Of a stretch of 64,000 nt of DNA, positions 39,954 through 48,493 are shown in pieces. Position 1 is the stretch's first letter, and the number at the start of each line of letters is the position of its first letter. The DNA comes from Lentibacillus jeotgali (lineage in GTDB: Bacteria; Bacillota; Bacilli; Bacillales; Amphibacillaceae). Below the pieces are notes generated by a model that worked only from the letters and a program-made list of their open reading frames with translations, did not search any database and had not been told where the DNA came from. Both the position numbers and the translations under genes were made by a program. The DNA lies in NCBI RefSeq assembly GCF_000224785.1, contig NZ_AGAV01000015.1, positions 248,001 to 312,000 of the forward strand. Reading direction: 5' to 3'.

Positions 39954-40638
39954 ATGTTTGTCACCTCTCTAATTTGAACGAACCAAATCGTTTCGTGTTA
40001 AAAATTCCGGCAGCTCTCCCCTTTTCAAATGTCCCGATTTGTTCCCATCAAATAATACGCACAAATAGTCCACAAGTTTCAATAATATCTGAAGATTGAT
40101 GTCTGTGCACCTTTTTTAGATATAAACATTATATTTATACGGTATGTGATTATAAAACAATTTAATGAAAAATGCGGAACATGTTCCCGTGGGTTCGCCT
40201 TATGGGCGGGAAAAATAAAACATGGGCGGCGGATGTCACGTTATGGGCTGTTGCAGATTACCGAAACTGGAAAAATCACTCAAAAAGTGTAGAATAGTGG
40301 AGAGAAATTACTGGTCTAATTTTGTTGTTGCAGAATCCGCAGTTATTGTCAAAAAACCGACTTAATCTGCCACTTTTTGGCTGATGCTGCCAAAATTGGC
40401 GGCAAGATATGATAAGCAGGTCTCTTCCGTCGATATTTTGGAAGTTAAGCTGATAAATCAAAAATTAAGTTGAAATTTTAGAATTAAGGTCGAAACATCG
40501 AAAACCCCGCTGGTATATGGTAAATTGGGTCGGTATATTATAAATCCGGTCGATATTCCGGAAATTGAGCAGAAATACCAAAAATCTTGTTGAAATTTTA
40601 TATTTAGCCAAACAGATTTTGTCAGGAAGGTGAATAAA
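39954..40638. other. 685-bp intergenic region
   Basis: No gene was found. The right half holds the 20-bp phased repeat array; the left part (39954-40320) shows nothing beyond AT-rich sequence and probably the natA promoter. Confidence 0.6.
40431..40610. repeat. Degenerate tandem array with exact 20-bp period (nine units)
   Basis: Cutting at 20-bp steps from 40431 gives nine consecutive units, such as CGATATTTTGGAAGTTAAGC, TGATAAATCAAAAATTAAGT, TGAAATTTTAGAATTAAGGT, CGGTATATTATAAATCCGGT and CGATATTCCGGAAATTGAGC. Each has a pyrimidine-G start, AT-rich positions 3-8, an AAAT-type block at positions 11-15 and a G/C-rich end. Units differ at many bases, but no insertion or deletion breaks the phase. 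Weaker units may extend left to about 40325. Confidence 0.8.
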
Positions 40639-40857
40639 ATGGGATGGATCATAGCGATTATCACAATGGCAGCGCTAGTTTCGGCTATCTATTTATTAGA
40701 TAAAAAGCCGAACCTTAGTCTGGCGATTGCCATTATTATACCATTTGTTTGTTTTTACGTTATCGGACGTTTGGATGGAGGCGTCATCTTTACATTTTTT
40801 GCAGCGATTTTTGTTGTGATTATGAATGTGCTGAACCGAACTAAATTAGAAGATTAA
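40639..40857 (+). CDS. Small integral membrane protein
   Basis: A 72-residue protein with two or three hydrophobic helices (WIIAIITMAALVSAIYLL; NLSLAIAIIIPFVCFYVIG; GGVIFTFFAAIFVVIMNVL) and short charged ends. The ATG at 40639 follows AGGAAGGTG by 7 nt. No family is recognised. It stands alone and has a terminator after it. Nothing in the context suggests a role. Confidence 0.7.
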   Translation: MGWIIAIITMAALVSAIYLLDKKPNLSLAIAIIIPFVCFYVIGRLDGGVIFTFFAAIFVVIMNVLNRTKLED

Positions 40858-40889
40858 AAAGTTGATATTGGCGAAAAACGTCGCTATTC

Positions 40890-40930
40890 AAAAGGAGCTG
40901 ACTTTCACAATCGGAAGGTCAGCTCTTTGT
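40890..40930 (+). terminator. Terminator after the small membrane protein gene
   Basis: An 11-bp stem AAAGGAGCTGAC / GTCAGCTCTTT, with inner TTC/GGA pairing. Confidence 0.75.
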
Positions 40931-41036
40931 GTTGTTACCCCGATAATATCAGGATTCTAAGGATTCTGTATAAGTTTTCCAATTCTGAGCACACTAAAAC
41001 AGAAAAAAGTCTGCCGAGTAAAAGGAGAGTGGCGAC

Positions 41037-41630
41037 ATGAGAAAGTATATACTGATTGCCGGTCTGGCTTTGGCCATGCTGCTGGCTGCCTGTGCAGATA
41101 CAGAAGATGATATGGAAGAAACGCGGGGTGGTGACTCAAACCCTGGTGCTAAAACATCAGTGCCGGTTAGTGAAGATACGGAAAAACTGGAGGTTACGAT
41201 GTACAACAAAGATAAAGAAAAAGTTGGTACAACAACAATCCGACCTGTCTATAAAGGCGTAAAAGTGACACTGGAGGCATCTGATCTGCCACCTGGAACG
41301 CATGGTTTTCACATTCATGAAAATGGCATTTGTGAAGCACCGGACTTTGAATCGGCCGGGGGACATTTTAATCCGACTGATGCCAAACATGGCTTTGAAC
41401 ATCCTGAGGGACCGCATGCCGGTGATATGCGTAATATAGAAGTTAAAGAGGACGGAACTACATTTGCGGATGCAGCGGCGGAAATGGTCACGCTGGAGAA
41501 AGGCAAAAACAATTCATTGCTGAAAGAAGGTGGAACAGCACTGGTGATTCATTCGGGAGCAGATGATTATAAATCACAGCCGTCAGGAGACGCAGGTGAG
41601 CGGATAGCCTGTGGGGTTATCAGTGACTGA
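41037..41630 (+). CDS. sodC: Cu/Zn superoxide dismutase lipoprotein
   Basis: A 197-residue lipoprotein: MRKYILIAGLALAMLLAAC gives a lipobox with C19. The SOD domain holds the copper ligands H92, H94, H110 and H172 (GFHIHENG, GGHFNP, LVIHSGADD), the zinc ligands H110, H118, H127 and D130 (KHGFEHPEGPHAGDM), and the disulfide cysteines C99 and C192. R189 in AGERIACG is the electrostatic arginine. All metal ligands are kept; B. subtilis YojM is reported to have lost part of its copper site. It would remove superoxide at the outer membrane face. Good GGAGAG site; a terminator follows. Confidence 0.93.
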   Translation: MRKYILIAGLALAMLLAACADTEDDMEETRGGDSNPGAKTSVPVSEDTEKLEVTMYNKDKEKVGTTTIRPVYKGVKVTLEASDLPPGTHGFHIHENGICEAPDFESAGGHFNPTDAKHGFEHPEGPHAGDMRNIEVKEDGTTFADAAAEMVTLEKGKNNSLLKEGGTALVIHSGADDYKSQPSGDAGERIACGVISD

Positions 41631-41649
41631 CTATGGTTGGTGTTATATG

Positions 41650-41678
41650 AGACCCGGGTGGGATGCCCGGGCTTTTTT
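41650..41678 (+). terminator. Terminator after sodC
   Basis: AGACCCGGG / CCCGGGCT stem with a 7-nt loop and six T. Confidence 0.85.
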
Positions 41679-41723
41679 GATCTGTTATACTGAAAAAAAT
41701 TAATGATTAGCAGGTGTTCATAT

Positions 41724-42440
41724 TTGGAATCAGTGGTTTTATTTTGTCTTATTATCTTAATCGCTTCTACTTTGCAGACAAGTACGGGCTTCGGCTTTTC
41801 CATTATGGCAACCCCATTTTTGCTGTTATTGTTTGAACCCCGGGAAGCAGTTCAGATCAATCTGATTTTGTCGCTCGTGATTTCAGTTTCGCTCATCATG
41901 AAAATCCGAAACGATGTCGATACCGGCATATTAAAATGGCTTATGACAGGAAGCCTGGTTGGCCTGCCAATCGGTATTGCGATATTTTTAATAATCGATA
42001 TGACATGGCTGAAGATAGTTGTCAGTCTGATGATTCTAGCTCTAACAGTCTTATTGACGCTGAACTTCCGGATCCGCGGGTCACAGGCCCGTGATCTGAC
42101 AGCAGGCGGCTTTTCGGGTGCATTCACAACGAGTATCGGCATGCCCGGTCCGCCACTCCTGCTGTATTTTTCCGGTACTGACACACTGAAAGAAAAATTG
42201 CGCGGTACAACACTGGCATTTTATTTATGGATATATGCAGTCAGTTTGATGATTCAGGTAGTATTTGCCGGAACTTCGGCAGACATCTGGCAATCAAGTA
42301 CAGCGGGCTTGCCGTTTGTCTTGATTGGGCTGATTTTGGGGCAAAAGCTGTTCTGGCGGATTAATCAGGAACTGTTCCGCAAGTTAACATATGTGCTCCT
42401 GTTCTTCACTGGGATATATTTGCTACTGCAGCAGATTTGA
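41724..42440 (+). CDS. TSUP family anion exporter (TauE/SafE-like)
   Basis: A 238-residue protein with about eight membrane helices in two halves. The repeated TSUP motif is visible as STLQTSTGFGFSIMATPFLL in the first half and AGGFSGAFTTSIGMPGPPLL in the second. The family exports sulfite, sulfoacetate or related organic anions. The TTG at 41724 is preferred because AGCAGGTG lies 7 nt upstream; the ATG at 41703 lacks a site. It is monocistronic, and the exported compound is unknown. Confidence 0.85.
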   Translation: MESVVLFCLIILIASTLQTSTGFGFSIMATPFLLLLFEPREAVQINLILSLVISVSLIMKIRNDVDTGILKWLMTGSLVGLPIGIAIFLIIDMTWLKIVVSLMILALTVLLTLNFRIRGSQARDLTAGGFSGAFTTSIGMPGPPLLLYFSGTDTLKEKLRGTTLAFYLWIYAVSLMIQVVFAGTSADIWQSSTAGLPFVLIGLILGQKLFWRINQELFRKLTYVLLFFTGIYLLLQQI

Positions 42441-42578
42441 AAAATGCACGCCTGATAACGTTGATCAGTCACCGCCACATCAATCCTGCAGCTGCCAAAC
42501 TCCTCACTTGTGCCCATTTCAAATTCTGATAGACTCATGTATACTATATTTCGAGAGTCTAAATAACATTTTTACCCA

Positions 42579-42646
42579 CTGATTGTCAGTTGAACCGAAT
42601 CGGGTGTGCAAGGGACAGCTACCCGTCTCCGTTTGGGGGCTAACTG
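42579..42646 (-). repeat. Degenerate copy of the 9.1-kb intergenic repeat
   Basis: CTGATTGTCAGTTGAACCGA is close to the reverse complement of the start of the 60-bp repeats at 9107 and 9226. It is followed by GGGACAGCTACCC...GGGGGCTAACTG, resembling the hairpin between those copies. Confidence 0.55.
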
Positions 42647-42681
42647 AATAGGACATATAGGATGAAAAGGGCGGTGACACT

Positions 42682-43866
42682 ATGGCAACCGGAGCACAAA
42701 CAGCACATGCTCAGGATAAAATCTGGACAAAGGATTTTCTGATTATTTGTCTGGCAAATTTCTTTATTTTCCTGGGTTTTCAAATGACAATGCCGACGCT
42801 GCCATTGTTCGTGGAGGAACTTGGCGGCAGTGACCAGCAGATTGGCTTGATTGTCGGCATTTTTACGTTTTCCGCGCTACTTTTCAGACCGTATGCGGGC
42901 CACGCTCTTGAATCAAAAGGCCGTGCATTTGTTTATATGACCGGTTTGGTCATTTTTGTGCTATCAGTCGGATCATATGCATTTATTTCCATTATTGCGT
43001 TGTTGTTTATCATGCGTGTTGTTCAGGGGGTTGGATGGGGCTTATCGACGACAGCGACAGGTACGATTGCCACCGACCTTATTCCACCGAAACGGCGTGG
43101 TGAGGGGATGGGCTATTTTGGCCTGTCCGGTAATCTGGCGCTCGCGTTTGGCCCTTCACTGGGCTTGACATTAACAGGATATATTTCGTTCACGTCGCTG
43201 TTTTTGATATGTGCCGCGCTGGGTCTGACAGCATTCATTTTGTCGACCCGCATTCGCTATAAGCGTGTGGAACAGTCGGAGCATAAATCAACTACGGTTA
43301 AATTTGATATATTTGAAAAATCAGCGGTCAGGCCGTCTGTATTGTTATTATTTATAACTGTCACATTCGGCGGGATAGCCTCTTTCCTGCCCATTTATGC
43401 CGAAGAGAGCGGTGTGGCCGGGATTGAGCTGTACTTTCTTGTCTATGCCCTGTTTCTCATGATTTCGAGGTTGTTTGCGGGGAAAATATATGACCAAAAA
43501 GGGCATTTATATGTTTTTCCGCCGGGGACGGTGCTCATTTTCCTTGCCATGCTTCTGCTGTCCTGGCTGCCGAATACCGGTATGATGCTAGTTGCAGCTG
43601 CATTGTATGGTTTAGGCTTTGGCGCTGTGCAGCCAACGCTTCAGGCCTGGGCGGTGAATGAATCACCTGACAACAGACGCGGAATGGCCAACGCCACCTT
43701 CTTTTCCTGCTTTGATTTTGGTGTTGGTGTGGGGGCGATATCGTTCGGTCAGATTGCCTCAATGTTCGGCTACCACATGATTTATCTGACAGCAGCCGGC
43801 TCTGTGCTGTTCTCACTTCTTCTATATGTTTACTTATATATGCGTGCTAAAATCCGGAGAGCGTGA
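42682..43866 (+). CDS. MFS transporter
   Basis: A 394-residue, twelve-helix major facilitator. The N-terminal half has MPTLPLFVEELGGSDQQIGL and the loop 2-3 region RPYAGHALESKGRAFVY; helix 5 has the antiporter-type GYFGLSGNLALAFGPSLGL. It resembles the YfkF/YwoG-type drug or metabolite exporters of Bacilli; no substrate can be assigned. The ATG follows GGGCGGTGA. It is monocistronic, preceded by an intergenic repeat and with no clear terminator. Confidence 0.85.
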   Translation: MATGAQTAHAQDKIWTKDFLIICLANFFIFLGFQMTMPTLPLFVEELGGSDQQIGLIVGIFTFSALLFRPYAGHALESKGRAFVYMTGLVIFVLSVGSYAFISIIALLFIMRVVQGVGWGLSTTATGTIATDLIPPKRRGEGMGYFGLSGNLALAFGPSLGLTLTGYISFTSLFLICAALGLTAFILSTRIRYKRVEQSEHKSTTVKFDIFEKSAVRPSVLLLFITVTFGGIASFLPIYAEESGVAGIELYFLVYALFLMISRLFAGKIYDQKGHLYVFPPGTVLIFLAMLLLSWLPNTGMMLVAAALYGLGFGAVQPTLQAWAVNESPDNRRGMANATFFSCFDFGVGVGAISFGQIASMFGYHMIYLTAAGSVLFSLLLYVYLYMRAKIRRA

Positions 43867-43972
43867 CTCTTCGGATCTCTTTATGGCTGAAAATCCTTAT
43901 AAAAACTTTTCATTATGATGCCCCCTTTTGCGCATTTCTTTCGATTATAGGGCTGAAGGGAGGTGATCATTA

Positions 43973-44197
43973 ATGGCCGCAGCACAAAAAGTAGGATCAC
44001 GGTTAACGCTGGTGTTGGACGACGGTGATGACATGATGACAGGCAAAACCATTTTTAAATCAAAAAGTTTTAATAATGTAAAACCTGAAGCAACAGCTGA
44101 TCAATTGTTTGCTATCGCAACAGCTGTTGCAGAACTTCAGGAACGTCCGCTTTATACGATCGAACGTTACGACGAGTCCGAAATCACTCAGGAATAA
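43973..44197 (+). CDS. DUF1659 protein
   Basis: A 74-residue soluble protein: VGSRLTLVLDDGDDMMTGKT, FKSKSFNNVKPEATADQLFA, then IATAVAELQERPLYTIERYD. This matches the DUF1659 family, which in Bacilli is normally encoded beside DUF2922 and YvrJ proteins, as here. An excellent GGGAGGTGAT site precedes the ATG. The function of the trio is unknown. The gene is first of three closely spaced genes. Confidence 0.85.
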   Translation: MAAAQKVGSRLTLVLDDGDDMMTGKTIFKSKSFNNVKPEATADQLFAIATAVAELQERPLYTIERYDESEITQE

Positions 44198-44231
44198 TCC
44201 CAAAAAACAATAACAGGAAGGAGGGGAGAAG

Positions 44232-44447
44232 ATGAAAAAACTTGAGCTAAAATTTTTGAATGAAGACGACAAAACCGTCACGTATTCACTGGAGGAGCCG
44301 GTTGAGCCAGTTGACCCGGCTGCTGTGGGCGCTGCAATGGACGAAATTATTTTACAAAATGCATTCACATCTTCAGGTGGTGACCTTGTTTCCAGGAAAA
44401 GTGCCCGTGTTGTGGACCGCAATGTCGTCGAAATCGAGCTTCCATAA
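44232..44447 (+). CDS. DUF2922 protein
   Basis: A 71-residue acidic protein (KKLELKFLNEDDKTVTYSLE, then EPVEPVDPAAVGAAMDEIIL) typical of DUF2922. Both this and the DUF1659 protein are short beta-rich proteins with the same 'T-Y-S-L ... D..F.A..VA' style and may be distant relatives that pair. GGAGGGGAG precedes the ATG, 34 bp after the DUF1659 stop. A terminator separates it from the YvrJ gene. Confidence 0.85.
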   Translation: MKKLELKFLNEDDKTVTYSLEEPVEPVDPAAVGAAMDEIILQNAFTSSGGDLVSRKSARVVDRNVVEIELP

Positions 44448-44453
44448 GGCATA

Positions 44454-44493
44454 AGAAAAAGACCAGCGGCAACATCGCCTCTGGTCTTTTTCT
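44454..44493 (+). terminator. Terminator after the DUF2922 gene
   Basis: A 13-bp stem AGAAAAAGACCAG / CTGGTCTTTTTCT with a 14-nt loop. Confidence 0.88.
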
Positions 44494-44543
44494 AAAAACC
44501 GGCAAGGGAAGAGCAACTATCAACATTAAAGGGGGTCATATCA

Positions 44544-44678
44544 GTGGAAACATGGGTGTCATTTATCACGGAAGTTGGCTTTCCGATCATGGTGACGTTT
44601 TACCTGCTGCACCGGATCGAAGGCAAACTGAACGATTTGATCGAATCCATCCACGCACTTCCGAGTAAAATGAAGTGA
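44544..44678 (+). CDS. yvrJ: YvrJ family small membrane protein
   Basis: Forty-four codons from GTG at 44544, 6 nt after AAAGGGGGTC: VETWVSFITEVGFPIMVTFY then LLHRIEGKLNDLIESIHALP. One membrane helix is followed by an amphipathic tail, the usual YvrJ form. It is the third member of the DUF1659-DUF2922-YvrJ set; the transcript reaches it only past a terminator. Role unknown. Confidence 0.82.
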   Translation: METWVSFITEVGFPIMVTFYLLHRIEGKLNDLIESIHALPSKMK

Positions 44679-44871
44679 TGATTGAGTGGAGAACTTCGGC
44701 ATTTGCCGGAGTTCCTTATTATCGTGCGTAAACATCACTTTCTCAGGATAAGACGTTTATAACCCGCTTGATTCTTCCATCCTGTATTAAAAGTCTTTGG
44801 TTTAAAATCGGCATCATCTCGTATACAATATTAATAGTTAAAAAGATGCCAGAAGGTAGGGTAATTGTGTT

Positions 44872-47800
44872 TTGAAACAAATCCGTGATCTTAATATACA
44901 AAAAATGTTTTCAACCGCCGTCTACCAACGCGGCTGGCAATATTATCAAAAAGGTCTGGTAAGTGATCTGACCTATGATAAAAATTTTAAAATCTGGTCT
45001 GCATCCGTTCAAGGGACTGAGAAATATTTTGTGGAAGTCAACACATCCGAATTGGCCAATGGCTCGATGGATGTGTATTGTGATTGTCCGGCTTATTCCA
45101 CATTCGGACCCTGCAAGCATATTGCAGCCGTTTTAATTAAAATCAGCAATAGCAATGTTGATAATCCGATTAAAATGTCGCGGGATTATCGTATGACCGA
45201 TTGGCTGATGAACTCTATTTCATCGCTCGCCACATATCAGCCGGCTTCCGAAATCACGTTGCAAAAAGTGCCGCTGCATGTCGAGTATTACTGCAGATGG
45301 AATTATGAACATAATTTGCTTCTTGAGCTGAAAGTCGGTGAAAATCGTCCCCTCGTCGTCAAAAACGTACAGGATTTTCTGGATGCCGTCCTTTCTGGGG
45401 ATGAGCATTACTTTACCAAGACGTTCACATATAATCCGGAAATCCATTACTTTCATGAACAGGATATGGAAATTCTCGAAACACTTTATTCCATTTTGAA
45501 CAATGAAAAAGTTTATGTTGACCGGAATATTTACCGGTTTATGGATGCTCCCGAGCGTGCAGTGATCATTCCGCCATTAACTGCCAGAGAATTGCTTCTG
45601 AAGCTGACTGAACGTGACTTCACCGTAAAAGCGCCGGAGGGAAACTATCAAAACATTGCGATTGCCGAGGATGAGCTGCCGTTTCAATTTGACATTTCCA
45701 AAACCGAGGAAGGCGAGCTGTCCCTGCTAATGGATGATATTGAAGCTGTGACATATTTTGAACGCTATAATATATTATTTTCGCATGGCACATTCTATTT
45801 TCCGTCTAAAGAACAGATACCGGTCATTGCCCAGCTCACATACGCCGGTAAGCAAAGCGACCGGTTGCCGATAGCCAAGGACAAAGCTGATGACTTTATT
45901 TCACAGGTAGTTCCGTCGCTCAAAAAAGTCGGCGATGTGCAAATATCTGAAAACATAGCTGATGAAATCATCCAATTTCCGCTGAAAGCCAAATTATATC
46001 TCGAATTGCAGGACAATTGGCTTGCCGGAAAATTGTCCTACCACTACGGCAGTCATGAGTTTGATCCGTTTAATGGACGGGAGCGGGATGATGACGCTAT
46101 TATTATCCGCGATGTCGAAAAAGAACAGCAGATAATGAACCTAATTGAGCATGCGAACTTCCATTACAACGGCAAAGAGCTGTATATTGAAGTCGATGAC
46201 GATACGTTGTATGACTTTCTGTTTAGTGTGCTGCCGGTGCTTGACAAATACCTTGAATTGTATATGACTGATGAGATCCGCCGGTTTTTTGTTGATACAC
46301 AGGCTTCACCGAGCACAAGTGTCCAGCTGGAATCGTCGTCCAACTTGCTAGATATCGGCTTCAATATCGAGGGGGTTGATGATGAAGAAGTGGACCAGGT
46401 GCTCAATGCCGTCATGGAAAAAAAGCGTTATTATCGCCTTCAGGATGGTGCGTTCCTTTCATTGGAAGGGGAGGAGTTCGCCTCTGTGCAGCAGCTGTTT
46501 GATGATTTGGATATCGGGCATGCGGACTTGCAGGATGGGAATGTGCAAATGCCAGTTTACCGCGGTACCCAGATAGATGAGTTGATTGATACGAAAAAGC
46601 AGTATGACCCGGCATTTCAGAAGTTGCTCCATCAATTGCGGTCGCCCGAAGAACAGGTCTATCCGCTTCCGGAAAATTTGAATGCTGAGCTGCGGAATTA
46701 TCAGCTGACCGGCTACCAGTGGTTCAAATCATTGAGCCATTACCATCTTGGCGGTATTCTTGCCGATGACATGGGACTCGGAAAGACTGTGCAAAGCATT
46801 GCCTATATCCTGTCAGAACCGGGAGACATGCCCCATTTGATTGTCGCGCCATCCTCGGTGTTATACAACTGGAAAAATGAATGTGAAAAATTCGCACCTG
46901 ATCTAGAGGTGGCCGTCATGACGGGAGCACCTGCTGAGCGGGCGAAAATGATCGAGGAAAATGGCGGCAAGGATGTCTGGATCACATCCTATGCAACATT
47001 AAGACAGGATATCGAATTATATCAGGAAAAAACGTTCCAGACACTGATACTTGATGAAGCACAATATATTAAAAACTATGCAACCAAGACATCCAAGGCC
47101 ATTCGTCAAGTCAGGGCAGGCAGACGTTTTGCCCTAAGCGGCACCCCGATTGAAAATTCAATTGACGAACTGTGGGCGATTTTTCAGGTGATTTTGCCCG
47201 GGCTGATGCCGAGCCAGCGCAAGTTTAAGCAGCTGGAGCATGAAAAAGTCGCATCGATGACCAGACCGTTTATCTTACGCCGGGTAAAAGGAGATGTCTT
47301 GAAAGAACTGCCTGAAAAGATTGAGTCAGTCCATGTATCCGAGCTGACGAAGGATCAAAAAGATCTTTATGTAGGATATTGGCGTCAGCTGCAGCAGGAA
47401 GCGGCCCAATCGATGAAAGAAAGCGGCTTCCAGCAGAACCGGATGAAAATCCTGGCCGGGCTGACACGTCTGCGCCAGATTTGTTGTCACCCATCCGTGT
47501 TCCTGGAAAATTATGAAGGTGAATCCGGCAAGCTCAACCAGTTGATGGATACGGTCAGAAACGCGGTGGCAAACGGTAAACGCATGCTTATTTTCTCCCA
47601 GTTTACAAGCATGCACGAGATCATAATGGAGAAATTGCAGGAAGAAGGCATTGATTATTTTTATCTACATGGCCAAACCGGGTCCGAAGAACGCGTTCAA
47701 ATGAGTGAGCGGTTTAATGATGGTGAAAAGAGTGTATTCCTTGTTTCCTTAAAAGCGGGTGGAACCGGTCTGAACTTAACCGGCGCGGATACGGTCATCC

Positions 47801-48036
47801 TATATGATTTATGGTGGAATCCTGCCGTTGAAGACCAGGCGACAGGACGCGCGCACCGGTTTGGGCAGAAAAATGTCGTTCAAGTCATCCGTCTTGTCAC
47901 AGAAGGAACGATTGAAGAAAAAATATACGACCTGCAGCAGAAAAAGCGAGAGCTCATTGATCAGGTCATCCAACCTGGAGAAACGATGCTGTCAAGCCTG
48001 AGTGAGGAAGATGTCCGCGAGCTATTGAACCTATAG
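44872..48036 (+). CDS. SWIM zinc-finger SNF2-family helicase
   Basis: A 1054-residue DNA translocase. The SWIM zinc finger CDCPAYSTFGPCKH is at residues ~70-83, followed by a long SNF2-associated bacterial domain (~100-600). The SNF2 core starts with DDMGLGKT (Walker A, ~residue 631), LDEAQYIKN (DEAQ box, ~728), SGTPIENS, QFTSMHEI, SLKAGGTGLNLTGAD and DQATGRAHRFGQ (motif VI). It should use ATP to move along DNA or remodel nucleoprotein. The TTG start follows AGGTAGGG at a long spacing of about 11 nt. It stands alone. Bacterial SNF2 genes near defence loci are known, but no defence partner is present. Confidence 0.93.
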   Translation: MKQIRDLNIQKMFSTAVYQRGWQYYQKGLVSDLTYDKNFKIWSASVQGTEKYFVEVNTSELANGSMDVYCDCPAYSTFGPCKHIAAVLIKISNSNVDNPIKMSRDYRMTDWLMNSISSLATYQPASEITLQKVPLHVEYYCRWNYEHNLLLELKVGENRPLVVKNVQDFLDAVLSGDEHYFTKTFTYNPEIHYFHEQDMEILETLYSILNNEKVYVDRNIYRFMDAPERAVIIPPLTARELLLKLTERDFTVKAPEGNYQNIAIAEDELPFQFDISKTEEGELSLLMDDIEAVTYFERYNILFSHGTFYFPSKEQIPVIAQLTYAGKQSDRLPIAKDKADDFISQVVPSLKKVGDVQISENIADEIIQFPLKAKLYLELQDNWLAGKLSYHYGSHEFDPFNGRERDDDAIIIRDVEKEQQIMNLIEHANFHYNGKELYIEVDDDTLYDFLFSVLPVLDKYLELYMTDEIRRFFVDTQASPSTSVQLESSSNLLDIGFNIEGVDDEEVDQVLNAVMEKKRYYRLQDGAFLSLEGEEFASVQQLFDDLDIGHADLQDGNVQMPVYRGTQIDELIDTKKQYDPAFQKLLHQLRSPEEQVYPLPENLNAELRNYQLTGYQWFKSLSHYHLGGILADDMGLGKTVQSIAYILSEPGDMPHLIVAPSSVLYNWKNECEKFAPDLEVAVMTGAPAERAKMIEENGGKDVWITSYATLRQDIELYQEKTFQTLILDEAQYIKNYATKTSKAIRQVRAGRRFALSGTPIENSIDELWAIFQVILPGLMPSQRKFKQLEHEKVASMTRPFILRRVKGDVLKELPEKIESVHVSELTKDQKDLYVGYWRQLQQEAAQSMKESGFQQNRMKILAGLTRLRQICCHPSVFLENYEGESGKLNQLMDTVRNAVANGKRMLIFSQFTSMHEIIMEKLQEEGIDYFYLHGQTGSEERVQMSERFNDGEKSVFLVSLKAGGTGLNLTGADTVILYDLWWNPAVEDQATGRAHRFGQKNVVQVIRLVTEGTIEEKIYDLQQKKRELIDQVIQPGETMLSSLSEEDVRELLNL

Positions 48037-48112
48037 CAGATAACACAAATTTTACAAAATTGTAAATTAGTTTTATAATAAGAATACGTGGCGGATCGAG
48101 GGAGTGATTCAT

Positions 48113-48262
48113 ATGAAATATTTATTTAGAGGAACCGCCAAATTCATCGTATCCAACATTGCCGTTATCTTTACAATAATGTTACTGCCAGTATTTCTCA
48201 TTACCGATTCAGTACCAATCTATGAAGAAATAATGAATTACTTATTTAACAACAAATCGTGA
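48113..48262 (+). CDS. Small single-helix membrane protein
   Basis: Forty-nine codons: MKYLFRGTAKFIVSNIAVIF, then TIMLLPVFLITDSVPIYEEI and MNYLFNNKS. One hydrophobic helix with a basic N-terminus. GGGAGTG lies 6 nt before the ATG, and a strong terminator starts at the stop codon, so it is a plausible stand-alone small gene. No family recognised. Confidence 0.6.
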   Translation: MKYLFRGTAKFIVSNIAVIFTIMLLPVFLITDSVPIYEEIMNYLFNNKS

Positions 48263-48302
48263 AAAAACCGGGTATGCGTGTGACGTGCATACCCGGTTTT
48301 TT
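48262..48302 (+). terminator. Terminator after the 49-codon gene
   Basis: A 16-bp stem AAAAAACCGGGTATGC / GCATACCCGGTTTTTT with a 9-nt loop. Confidence 0.93.
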
Positions 48303-48493
48303 CATGGGTTGTGTCTTAGTGTGGATCCGCAGCGTCAAGATTTAACAAAATAGATACTATCATAACAATGACTTGTAACACATATAATAATCTAAATTTT
48401 TTTAAAACTTGAATTAACTGCGGATTAAAGGTAAAATACAAAGGTAAACCGTTTTCATGTTGGTTTGACCAAAAATTCAAAGGGGGTATCATC

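Noticed and set aside
39960-40000. Operator ACGAA...TTCGT upstream of natA
   Set aside because: The arms are only 5 bp with unequal flanks; too weak to call.
44872-48036. Anti-phage defence island around the SNF2 helicase
   Set aside because: No methyltransferase, nuclease, DISARM/Zorya-type or other defence partner is adjacent; neighbours are small unrelated genes.
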